Origin: Gottfriedia acidiceleris
GTDB taxonomy: Bacteria > Bacillota > Bacilli > Bacillales > Bacillaceae_G
DNA length: 64,000 bases
Assembly (NCBI RefSeq): GCF_023115465.1
Contig: NZ_CP096034.1
Coordinates: forward strand, 310,001-374,000
Direction: 5' to 3'
The translations under genes were made by a program, and so were the position numbers. Below, piece after piece: positions 54,294 through 62,140 of this stretch; position 1 is the stretch's first letter, and each line of letters begins with the position of its first letter. The notes beneath the pieces were generated by a model. The model searched no databases and was not told the DNA's origin. It saw nothing but the letters and a program-made list of their open reading frames with translations.

Positions 54294-55718
54294 TTAGCTT
54301 ATTTTAGTTTTATTATTGTTGTTGTCATTCGCAGTACCCAGTGTACTTCTTTTCTTACCATATAATCCATACACAACAAGTCCTATAGCCATCCAGACAA
54401 TAAAACGAATAAATGTAATACCTGGAAGACTAGCGATTAGATAAGCAGAAAATCCAATCCCAATTAATGGAATAATTGGTACTAATGGTGTTTTGAAACC
54501 TCTTTTTAAATCAGGACGTTTTATACGTAATACAATAATAGAAGAACAAATTAAAATAAATGCTGTCAACGTTCCGATATTAACTAATTCTGCCACTTCA
54601 TTAATTGGCGTAACACCTGCTACAACTGCCGTAATTAAACCAATTAATAAAGTAGGACGATAAGGTGTTTTATATTTAGGATGTAATTTTGTAAACCATT
54701 TTGGTAATAGTCCATCTCTACTCATTGAGAACCAAATACGTGATCCGGCAAGCATAAATGAGAATAATACTGATAGAATTCCTGTAATTGCAGCGGCAGA
54801 AATGATTAACGTAATCCACTTCATACCAATATTACTAAAAGCTTTTGCTACAGGTGCTGCATTATTAAGTGTTTCATATGGAGCCATCCCTGTAATAATA
54901 AGTGACATTGCAACATACAAACATAAAGCGACAGCTAATGATATGATAACTGCAAGTGGTAAATCACGTTGCGGTCTTTTTGCTTCTTCGGCTGCTGTAG
55001 TTAATGTGTCATATCCGAATACAGCAAAGAAAACTAGAGCTGCTCCACTCATTACGCCATGAAAACCAAAAGGCATGAATGGGTGCCAGTTAGCTGTATT
55101 AATATGAAAGCTTCCAACGCCAATAACTAAAAGAATAATACCTAATTTGATTATAACCATTAATGAATTAAATTTAGAACCCATTTCAGTGCCTAATGTA
55201 AGTAAGCCCGCAATTCCAAGACTAACTAAAACGGCAATTAAGTCAACTTTGTGACCTGCTCCAGTACCAGGCGCGCCTTGTGCCCATACAGGAATATGAA
55301 CTCCCATTTGTAATAAAAACTCTTGCATGTAGCCAGACCATCCAATAGCTACTACTGCAACAACTAAGGCGTACTCGAGTAACAAATCCCACCCGATTAA
55401 CCAAGCTGTACCTTCTCCTAAAACAGCATAGCTGTAAGTATAAGCACTTCCAGCTACAGGTATTAATCCAGCAAATTCTGCATAACACAATGCTGCTGCT
55501 GCGCTAGCTAAACCAGCAATAATAAACGATATAAGAACTGCCGGACCGGCGTGTTCAGCCGCAGCTACACCGGTTAATACGAAAATACCTACACCTATGA
55601 TTCCGCCTAAACCAATGGCAGTCAGTTGCCATAAACCTAGAACGCGGTTAAGTCCGGTATTTTTAGCCCCATCCTGTTGGAGCTGTTCAATCGACTTTTT
55701 CCTGAAAAAAGCATTCAT
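54294..55718 (-). CDS. APC-family amino acid permease (YfnA/CAT-like)
   Basis: A 474-residue permease with about 12 or more membrane helices. The first helix LTAIGLGGIIGVGIFVLTGVAA holds the unwound GIGVGIF substrate-site motif. The second region has AALCYAEFAGLIPVAGSAYTYSY and the eighth has AVFGYDTLTTAAEEAKRPQRDLP, as in cationic amino acid transporters and B. subtilis YfnA. The C-terminus is an Asn-rich tail. The start follows AAAGGGGGAG on the minus strand. The amino acid carried cannot be told. It is transcribed towards the subtilase gene. Confidence 0.9.
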   Translation of the reverse strand: MNAFFRKKSIEQLQQDGAKNTGLNRVLGLWQLTAIGLGGIIGVGIFVLTGVAAAEHAGPAVLISFIIAGLASAAAALCYAEFAGLIPVAGSAYTYSYAVLGEGTAWLIGWDLLLEYALVVAVVAIGWSGYMQEFLLQMGVHIPVWAQGAPGTGAGHKVDLIAVLVSLGIAGLLTLGTEMGSKFNSLMVIIKLGIILLVIGVGSFHINTANWHPFMPFGFHGVMSGAALVFFAVFGYDTLTTAAEEAKRPQRDLPLAVIISLAVALCLYVAMSLIITGMAPYETLNNAAPVAKAFSNIGMKWITLIISAAAITGILSVLFSFMLAGSRIWFSMSRDGLLPKWFTKLHPKYKTPYRPTLLIGLITAVVAGVTPINEVAELVNIGTLTAFILICSSIIVLRIKRPDLKRGFKTPLVPIIPLIGIGFSAYLIASLPGITFIRFIVWMAIGLVVYGLYGKKRSTLGTANDNNNNKTKIS

Positions 55719-56390
55719 CCAAAGACTCCCCCTTTATTGTGAATAATCTGTATTTTTAGTAAATAAATACACACCGCTTAAAAGAGTGCGTAGTAACTAA
55801 TCAATTTGCATCGGGAGATTTGAAATAATCTCAAAATTGATAGAGAAAAAATGTTAATTCCTTGAAAAGTTCGTAAGCGTTTTCCAATACGTATACGAAA
55901 AACATTTTAATAGACTTATAGAATGGAAAAAATATCCTATTCTACAAAGATATTTTTTGTATTGTAACATAGTTCAATAATACTACGCAATAATAGTATG
56001 AATGTTTTAAATATTATATTTTAATCTTATAGAGTCTAAATTTTAATTAAATTAATGAAAGTGTGTGAGAAAATACATAGATTTATCAAGGGGTTCTGTG
56101 ACTTTTTTAGTAGACTCTACTCATTCATTCTTCCTGGGAAAAATTAAAACAGTAACGATAAAATTATTTTTTTAAAATTAAAATTTGAATATTCTGAAAT
56201 AATTTAAATAAGTCCAAATCAACCTAAAAATCCCCTCAAAAGGACAAATAAAATGTTTTTTAAAAAAAACATATCAAATATTTATCATTTTCTAAAAAAT
56301 CTCCTTGAAACGCTTTTTAAAACAATAGACAATAGATATAGGAGATGTCGTATTAAGTTTTTGGCAAGATAAGGAAGGGGCAAAAGTTTT
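55719..56390. other. Divergent intergenic region between permease and adaptor genes
   Basis: About 670 nt, very AT-rich. On the permease side there is a nested stem-loop (outer ATCAATTT 55800-55807 with AAATTGAT 55834-55841, inner GAGAT/ATCTC). There is also a cre-like palindromic sequence CGTAAGCGTTTTCC (55872-55885; 12 of 14 consensus positions). On the adaptor side the ribosome-binding AAGGAAGGGG precedes 56391. No gene is seen. Confidence 0.45.
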
Positions 56391-57653
56391 ATGCAAACGG
56401 CGAAAAGAATTGACGAAGAAAAAGAACAAGTAAAAGTAATTACGCCACGTCAGAAGAAAATTATTTTAATGGGGATCATTGTTCTTTTCATCGTTTCTGT
56501 GGTTCTTAGCGTAGCGGTGGTAGAAATTAAAAAAAGTAAATCTAAAACATTACAGTTTATCAGTCCAACGGTAAAAAATTTTACGAAAACTGAAACTGTG
56601 TCAGGTAGCGTCGTACAAAGTCAGACTGAAACAATTTACGTTAATCCAACTAAAGGTTCTATAAATGAGATTTTTGTTAAAGAAGGAGATACTGTCACTA
56701 AAGGGCAAAAACTTTTTTCTTATGAAGATACAACTATAGCAGCTGAACTAGGACAAGCAGAAGTAAATAAGAAGCTAGCAGAAACAACTGTTACCCAGAA
56801 AAACGACCAAATTGTATCATTAGAGAAAGACATTCAAAATGCTATTTCAGCGTCAACATCAACATCTAATACATCTGATGTAAATAAAACAGATAAAAAT
56901 GCAGCAAATATAACAAATACATCTGAGATTCAATCGTTGCAAGCTGAACTTAATACTACAAAGGAAGAGCTTAATGCTGCACATCTAAAAGTAGAACAAT
57001 ATACACTTGAAGTTGAAAAGCTAAAAGCACAACAAGAATCATTAATTGTTAACAGTAATAATGATGGAGTAGTACTTAATTTGAACAAAAGTATCGGTCA
57101 AGGCTATAAAGCAACAGATAAACAGCAAATCTCAATTATGCAAATCGCTTCAAACGAACCTTTTCAAATTGAAGGAAAGCTAACAGAAGAAGAGAAAGCA
57201 AAAGTTGAGCCAGGTCAAGCAATTAAAGTCACTTCAAAGGTTGTTGCCGATAAGAACTGGAAAGGAAGCATTTCAGAGGTAAGTAACTATCCTATGAATG
57301 ATCAATCCACAAATCAAGATAAAAATTCGAAAAAAGAAGCTAAACCATATTATACTTTTAGAGCAACGCTAGATTCACAAGAGAATCTATATCCTGGTTA
57401 TGAAACAAATCTTGAAGTAGTAGTACAATCAAAGGATTTGTTAGCAATACCAGTGACGAGCGTTAAAGGATCAGGAAAATCAAAATATGTGTATGTACTT
57501 AAAAAAGGAACTATTTATAAACAAAATGTAAAAACAGGTCAAAAACAAGGGAAATATATTGCCATTCTTAAAGGAGTAAAAGAAGGGGATAAGGTAGGAA
57601 AAAATCCTTCTTGGACTGTCCGCCCTGGAACTAAAATTGATTTAAATAAGTAA
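56391..57653 (+). CDS. Membrane-fusion (efflux adaptor) protein, YknX/MacA-like
   Basis: A 420-residue protein anchored by one N-terminal helix (KIILMGIIVLFIVSVVLSVAVV). The lipoyl/biotinyl-like half-motif VNPTKGSINEIFVKEGDTVTKGQ precedes a coiled coil (about 115-220). A second lipoyl half (NNDGVVLNLNKSIGQG) and a beta-barrel/membrane-proximal domain follow. Such proteins normally work with a MacB-type ABC permease and ATPase (YknY-YknZ), but no such gene is adjacent. Either the partners are elsewhere or the gene is an orphan. Two terminators follow. Confidence 0.87.
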   Translation: MQTAKRIDEEKEQVKVITPRQKKIILMGIIVLFIVSVVLSVAVVEIKKSKSKTLQFISPTVKNFTKTETVSGSVVQSQTETIYVNPTKGSINEIFVKEGDTVTKGQKLFSYEDTTIAAELGQAEVNKKLAETTVTQKNDQIVSLEKDIQNAISASTSTSNTSDVNKTDKNAANITNTSEIQSLQAELNTTKEELNAAHLKVEQYTLEVEKLKAQQESLIVNSNNDGVVLNLNKSIGQGYKATDKQQISIMQIASNEPFQIEGKLTEEEKAKVEPGQAIKVTSKVVADKNWKGSISEVSNYPMNDQSTNQDKNSKKEAKPYYTFRATLDSQENLYPGYETNLEVVVQSKDLLAIPVTSVKGSGKSKYVYVLKKGTIYKQNVKTGQKQGKYIAILKGVKEGDKVGKNPSWTVRPGTKIDLNK

Positions 57654-57658
57654 TAGAA

Positions 57659-57706
57659 GAGATAATCACTGTAGAAAATTCAATTTTCGATCGTGATCAT
57701 CTCTTT
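57659..57706 (+). terminator. Hairpin directly after the adaptor gene
   Basis: GAGATAATCAC pairs with GTGATCATCTC (one mismatch), with an inner GAAAATT/AATTTTC pairing. A short T-rich end follows. Confidence 0.65.
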
Positions 57707-57713
57707 GTAAAAG

Positions 57714-57760
57714 AAGGCGTCTCATAAAGTCAGATTAACTGACACGAGACGCCTTTTTTA
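57714..57760 (+). terminator. Strong terminator with a two-part hairpin
   Basis: AAGGCGTCTC (57714-57723) pairs with GAGACGCCTT (57746-57755), enclosing a second stem GTCAG/CTGAC (57729-57743). Six or more T follow. Confidence 0.85.
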
Positions 57761-57789
57761 ATATGAAAATAGTATTTAGTTTAATTAGT

Positions 57790-58084
57790 AGCGGTATCTC
57801 AATAGAACCTTTTGAACTAACACCAAATATACGGGTTAATGCAGTAGCGCCAGGAGGGACAATAACAGCACTAACTATCATCCCACCTTTACCTACTTTT
57901 ACTAAATCTGTGGATAATGATACAAAAGCAAGCAATATAAAAAGAAAGAAATCCACTTCAACTTGCACAAATGCCTGAAAATCATGTCGCTGCATATGTA
58001 CTTTTAGCATCCGACCAGTCACGTGCACTCACTGGTGAAGTCATTTCTAGTGACGGTGGATTATCGGTTCGAGGACTTGGTTAA
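57790..58084 (+). pseudogene. Remnant of a short-chain dehydrogenase/reductase (SDR) gene
   Basis: The first part reads ...ELTPNIRVNAVAPGGTIT, the conserved segment after the SDR active site. After a frameshift in the 57870-57975 stretch, the next frame reads MPENHVAAYVLLASDQSRAL followed by TGEVISSDGGLSVRGLG and a stop, the standard SDR C-terminus. The Rossmann GxxxGxG start and the YxxxK active site are missing, so about two thirds of the gene is lost. A terminator follows at 58101. It is a decayed oxidoreductase gene, trimmed right up to the previous terminator. Confidence 0.85.
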
Positions 58085-58100
58085 GAAATTTTTGTTAAAG

Positions 58101-58149
58101 TATAGGGTGTCTTAAAGGGTTACAATTTAAGGACACTCTCTTTTTTTAG
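58101..58149 (+). terminator. Terminator of the former SDR gene
   Basis: AGGGTGTCTTAAA pairs with TTTAAGGACACTCT, with a run of seven T. It outlived the gene it served. Confidence 0.8.
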
Positions 58150-58237
58150 TGTTAGTGGTAGTAGTTCTAACCGTATTCATGATGGGTTAAATAGAACCAG
58201 ATATATGAAATATTGTATGAATACGCTGCTTTTTCAT

Positions 58238-58801
58238 CTAATTTACCTTTGCATAGATGCAGGTATCAGTTAGCTTTTTACCGTCAGCTGAAAGATCTTC
58301 ATTACGTAATATCCCTTCAAGCTCAAAACCTAGTTTTTCAGGGATCGAACGACTTTTAGTGTTATTAGAGTCACAGCGTATTTCAATCCTTCTAAATTTG
58401 AGTAGCTGAAAGCCAAGGTTTGTTAACTCACTTACTGCTTCTGTCATATATCCATTGCCACTAAATTGTGTGTTTATCCAGTATCCAATTTCACATTTAG
58501 AAATCTTCCAATCAATTCTGTGAAGGCTAGCAGTTCCAATAAATTCATTAGTATCCTTATGATAGATAAGATAGCGAAAGCTTTCTCTTTTCAAAAAATC
58601 TATATGGGCATTTCTAAGGAGAATTTCCGTTTCTTCAATAGTAGGAATTGACTGGAATAAATGCAACCATTGCTTTAACTCACTAATTGAAGCATTAATA
58701 GCTTGGTATACTACATTCCCGTCACCAGCTTGAAGTGGTGCTCTAAGAATTAGTCTGTCTGTTTCTATTTGTAACGGAACATCTAATAAAATAGGATTCA
58801 T
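58238..58801 (-). CDS. GNAT acetyltransferase, RimJ/RimL type
   Basis: A 187-residue N-acetyltransferase-fold protein. It starts ETDRLILRAPLQAGDG and has FIGTASLHRIDW, the acetyl-CoA loop CEIGYWINTQFSGNGYMTEAV, and the C-terminal IEIRCDSNNTKSRSIPEKLGF. This is the ribosomal-protein acetyltransferase-like group (YdaF/RimL) whose Bacillus members may modify proteins, polyamines or antibiotics. The acceptor is unknown. The start follows GAGAGGGG on the minus strand. It stands alone. Confidence 0.85.
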   Translation of the reverse strand: MNPILLDVPLQIETDRLILRAPLQAGDGNVVYQAINASISELKQWLHLFQSIPTIEETEILLRNAHIDFLKRESFRYLIYHKDTNEFIGTASLHRIDWKISKCEIGYWINTQFSGNGYMTEAVSELTNLGFQLLKFRRIEIRCDSNNTKSRSIPEKLGFELEGILRNEDLSADGKKLTDTCIYAKVN

Positions 58802-59440
58802 ATAATTTCCCCTCTCGAAAACTTTAAATTATAATCTAATGAAACTTAAATGATAAAAAAACTATCATCCGAAAGAAATAATGATTGAGGAAGAGAGTTA
58901 CAAATTCTTAGTACCACCCCAGTTGGTTGATATATGATAATATCAACCTCTTCGGGCAACTATAATATATAAATTCGCTACTCCTTCTTATGCATGCTAG
59001 GTCTATTCAGAATCACTAAATTTTCTTACAACGAAGTAACAATTACTTGATACACAGCAATATAGTAAAGCTGATCTATTATAAAGGAACCTCCTGCAAA
59101 TTGATAAACAATAAATATATATTCAATTAATCACTTAGACATCCCTTTTTCCAAATTGAAAACTAAACTGCCAGTTGTTCCAAAAAAAATAGGCTACCTA
59201 AGCAGTCTTCTTATTGTCCAACTATCGCAATGCGTTCGTTACATTAGGTTATGATTTCTTAATAAAGCCCATCCTAACTTGAGTTAGAATGAGCGTCAAT
59301 CTATTTCAATATTAATTTAGCAACAGGTTCCTAAAATTGCTCCAATTAGGCCATTTTCATTTTTTCAATCACAAGTTAAAGTGTTTTTTTAAAACAAACT
59401 ATCCATTTCCAATAGGTTAGAAAATCTTAGATTAAAAGGG
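58802..59440. other. Gene-free accessory region
   Basis: About 640 nt with no open frame I can support on either strand. It holds a hairpin GGTTGATAT/ATATCAACC (58925-58948), a minus-strand terminator at 59267-59294, and a small GACTGC/GTAGCC hairpin followed by T on the minus strand (about 59180-59207). The mix of hairpins without genes suggests eroded DNA. Confidence 0.45.
59258..59294 (-). terminator. Probable terminator of the MFS-TetR unit
   Basis: Read on the minus strand, GCTCATTCTAACT (59294-59282) pairs along 13 positions, with three G-T wobbles, with AGTTAGGATGGGC (59279-59267). TTTATT follows. It lies about 150 nt beyond the MFS stop codon. Confidence 0.65.
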
Positions 59441-60664
59441 TTAGGAATTTCGTTCTAGTTTACTCTTAGAAGTTTCCGTAGAAGGAAATTTGATAAAAAA
59501 GGATAATAAAAAACCTACTAAGAGAATGGTACCTAAGATTCCGAAAGAAAATACATATTGATCTATTTTTAGTAAGTAAATAGCTAATATCGGACCCGTA
59601 CTGGCACCAAGGAAGAGAATAAACGCGTTAAACGAAATAGCACTTCCCCTTGCATTCCCAGCTAGTTGACTGATAATTGAGATGATTATGGGAGTTACAA
59701 CTGCAATACCGGCTACAAATACTACACTCATTAGGATAATTAATGGCAAGTAAGAGTTAAGACCCAAAGCAAGCAGTCCAACAGCAGCTAAAGCTAATCC
59801 CCCTCTGAGAACAATTTCTATTCCCATTTTTTGTGCAATTTTTCCGGAAAACAGTGATAGAAACATCCCAAGGATCCCAACTGCTCGAATATTTAGGATC
59901 TCCTGGTTAGTAAGTGAGAACTTAGTCGAACTTAAATAACTTCCCAGTATGGTATACATTCCAACTAAAGATAATAGGAGCATAAACGTAATAGAAAAAG
60001 CTAATAGTAACTGTGTTTGTTTTAGTAGAGTTGCCATTTGTTTAAACTTAATAAGTATATTTTCTCTTGGTCTTAGTATTTCATCTTTTGGAAGAATTCC
60101 TATAACGACTAGGGAAGTGACAAAATACAAAATTCCTAAAATAAAGAAAATAGCGTGCCATCCTAAATACTCATTTACAAGTCCGCTAAACACTTGTCCC
60201 ACTATGCCTGCCATAAGAAGCCCTGAACTGATACATCCAATAGCTGTTAGCCTTTTTTGGAGCGGAAACATTTCCCCTACATATACTAATGAAATTGGAG
60301 CAAACGCAGCAGCTACAATCCCTTGAACCCCTCTTAGGATAATAAATCCGTAAAAACTGTCTACAAATCCAATGGCAATTGTAACAACTGTTAACACACT
60401 GATGCTCGTTACTAAAAAGACTTTACGTCCATATCTGTCGGAGAATGGTCCATAAAGGAGACACCCCAGTGCATAACATAGAGAAAATGAACTTCCAATC
60501 CAAGCTGCTTGTGAAGAGCTAACCTGAAAGGATTGGATAAATACAGTTGTTAAAGGAATCGTAATATACATACTCGTTAAAATAACTAAACCACACCAAA
60601 ATAATATCGTGGTTATTAAAAAATAATTCTTATTGTATGATGTTGTAATTTCCGGTTGAATCAC
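59441..60664 (-). CDS. MFS drug-efflux-type transporter
   Basis: A 407-residue major facilitator with 12 predicted helices. Motif A between helices 2 and 3 is LYGPFSDRYGRKVFL. The helix 4-5 region (FIILRGVQGIVAAAFAPISLVYVGEMF) resembles motif B and the antiporter motif of the drug:proton antiporters. The start codon is GTG at 60662-60664 with AGGAGG ten nt upstream on the minus strand. It lies 19 nt after the tetR-type gene and is almost certainly co-transcribed with and repressed by it. The drug or metabolite exported is unknown. Confidence 0.88.
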   Translation of the reverse strand: MIQPEITTSYNKNYFLITTILFWCGLVILTSMYITIPLTTVFIQSFQVSSSQAAWIGSSFSLCYALGCLLYGPFSDRYGRKVFLVTSISVLTVVTIAIGFVDSFYGFIILRGVQGIVAAAFAPISLVYVGEMFPLQKRLTAIGCISSGLLMAGIVGQVFSGLVNEYLGWHAIFFILGILYFVTSLVVIGILPKDEILRPRENILIKFKQMATLLKQTQLLLAFSITFMLLLSLVGMYTILGSYLSSTKFSLTNQEILNIRAVGILGMFLSLFSGKIAQKMGIEIVLRGGLALAAVGLLALGLNSYLPLIILMSVVFVAGIAVVTPIIISIISQLAGNARGSAISFNAFILFLGASTGPILAIYLLKIDQYVFSFGILGTILLVGFLLSFFIKFPSTETSKSKLERNS

Positions 60665-60683
60665 CAGTATAAATCCTCCTTTT

Positions 60684-61253
60684 TTAAGATTGATTCGGGA
60701 TACTAATTCCCTTCATAACATGGGTTAATAATTCGTTGATATAGTCTTCATCTGGAACTTTTTTAAATATGAGTATTTGGAAATAAATAGGACCATATAA
60801 CATATCTAAAACTACATCCGAATTGATTGTGGATTGGATTTCACCTTTATCCATTGCAGCTTGAAGTAAATGTTTTGCTTCACTTCTTCTAAGGCTAAGA
60901 TATGAAGTGTAAAATTTCTTAGCAACTTCTTCATTCTCTGTAACTATGGTTAATGTTGACTTTCCAATCTTGCTGTTAAGAATACGTGCTAAAGCTTCCA
61001 TATGTTGATTAAAAGTATCCTTTATAGGATCATTGCTGTTAAATTTAAATTCTGAATCTGCTGTCATTAAAAAAGCATCTAACACAAGGTAAGCTTTATT
61101 TTCCCACCATCGATAGATAGTTGTTTTTCCGACTCCAGCTTCTGAAGCAATTGCTTCAATTGTTAAAGAAGAATAATTGGTGAATTCTAACATCTCAATG
61201 GTTGCATTAAGAATCGCATTCCTACTTCGAGGTTCTTTTTTCTTTTCTGTCAT
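60684..61253 (-). CDS. TetR/AcrR-family transcription repressor
   Basis: A 189-residue regulator. The N-terminal HTH is typical: AILNATIEMLEFTNYSSLTI, then EAIASEAGVGKTTIYRWWENKAYLV. The C-terminal ligand-binding domain resembles the TetR_C group of the YP_xxx/AcrR type without strong similarity I can name. The start is preceded by AAGGAGGTG. It is the first gene of a two-gene unit with the MFS pump. A palindromic operator lies between its promoter and start codon. Confidence 0.9.
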   Translation of the reverse strand: MTEKKKEPRSRNAILNATIEMLEFTNYSSLTIEAIASEAGVGKTTIYRWWENKAYLVLDAFLMTADSEFKFNSNDPIKDTFNQHMEALARILNSKIGKSTLTIVTENEEVAKKFYTSYLSLRRSEAKHLLQAAMDKGEIQSTINSDVVLDMLYGPIYFQILIFKKVPDEDYINELLTHVMKGISIPNQS

Positions 61254-61292
61254 ATTGATTTCACCTCCTTAATTTAAACAGTCAGACTAATG

Positions 61293-61310
61293 AAACGATA
61301 CGTATCGTTT
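61293..61310. promoter_or_regulatory. Operator for the TetR-family repressor
   Basis: AAACGATACGTATCGTTT is a perfect 18-bp palindrome located 40 nt upstream of the repressor start codon and just downstream of its promoter. Form and position fit autoregulation by the TetR-family protein. Confidence 0.8.
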
Positions 61311-61324
61311 TGTTTTATGATTAC

Positions 61325-61353
61325 AATATACTTTTTGAAATTCATTTTTGCAA
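61325..61353 (-). promoter_or_regulatory. Promoter of the tetR-MFS unit
   Basis: On the minus strand TTGCAA (61353-61348) and TATATT (61330-61325) are separated by 17 nt. Transcription would begin around 61318, so the palindrome at 61293-61310 falls in the initial transcribed region. Confidence 0.65.
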
Positions 61354-61359
61354 GTTAAA

Positions 61360-61637
61360 AGGATTAACAAGAAATAAAGTAATTAACTTCCCTATATAAA
61401 TAACAGATGAGGGTTATTTTACCTTAACAAAAAACACCACTCTATTAGATAAAGGAATGTAGCAAGGCGATCACTCCCATACAAAAGAGGCGTCCTAATC
61501 ATACCGAAATTTAAAAGTGCTTTCTTCTACTAAATGGCCCAGTCAACGTCATAGGTGCATTCATTTTAATTTTTGATGATCATTGATAAGGGAACTACCG
61601 TATTTTCTTAATTTTTTATAAAAACACCCACACAAAG
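61360..61637. other. Gene-free stretch
   Basis: About 280 nt with no gene I can support. Both strands contain stops in all frames at short intervals. Confidence 0.4.
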
Positions 61638-61697
61638 AGACCTATAAAAATCCCCTTACAATGATTCAAAAGAGGAAGTTTATAGGTCTTTTTTTTA
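61638..61697 (+). terminator. Plus-strand terminator-like hairpin with no gene upstream
   Basis: AGACCTATAAA (61638-61648) pairs perfectly with TTTATAGGTCT (61679-61689), followed by a T run. No plus-strand gene ends near it. It might be a leftover, end a small RNA, or serve the minus-strand 99-codon gene, although its T run favours the plus strand. Confidence 0.65.
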
Positions 61698-61726
61698 AAA
61701 GATTAATAATTACTGTCTGTAATTAA

Positions 61727-62026
61727 TTAAAACCAAGAACGTCTTCTACTGCTTTTTATCATATTCCACATTTCTCTTTGGTGATCAGGATCTTGTGGGT
61801 TTACGTCACAATTCATTAGCCATTGAGCTGCGTTTTCACGTTGTTCCGCAGTTATTGTTACACTGCAACAATCCGAGAGTCTGTCAATCATATGACATGC
61901 ACCTTCTCGACTTTTTAAATCATTTTTACGATATGATCGAAGAATACTATAAATGCGTGGAAACTTGCGAGGATCACAAATTTTCCCACAAAATTCTCTC
62001 ATTAAGCTTGGGTCAAGATTTCCCAT
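61727..62026 (-). CDS. Small cysteine-rich protein of unknown function
   Basis: A 99-residue protein that I do not recognise. A strong AAAGGAGTGG precedes the start on the minus strand, which supports it as a real gene. It has six Cys (13, 17, 44, 53, 54, 73), many charged residues and no signal peptide or membrane helix. The pattern MREFCGKICDPRKFPRIY and the Trp-containing C-terminus (REMWNMIKSSRRRSWF) suggest a folded helical protein. It lies 114 nt downstream of the terpene cyclase gene on the same strand and may be co-transcribed. Metal or redox function is possible but unproven. Confidence 0.65.
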   Translation of the reverse strand: MGNLDPSLMREFCGKICDPRKFPRIYSILRSYRKNDLKSREGACHMIDRLSDCCSVTITAEQRENAAQWLMNCDVNPQDPDHQREMWNMIKSSRRRSWF

Positions 62027-62140
62027 AAAGCCACTCCTTTATTGTTTGAACCATAAACTAAAATGACATCTACACAAATAACAATGTATTATATGCCATC
62101 AAAGAAAATAAGGACAAGGCGTTTAACTAGAAATCGCAAA

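Noticed and set aside
56300-56320. TGAAACGCTTTTT as a cre site before the adaptor gene
   Set aside because: One base is missing from the left half, so the palindrome is out of register.
58990-59110. Possible transposase C-terminus remnant on the minus strand
   Set aside because: The similarity was only a vague feel of a few residues with no inverted repeats or conserved DDE motif nearby.
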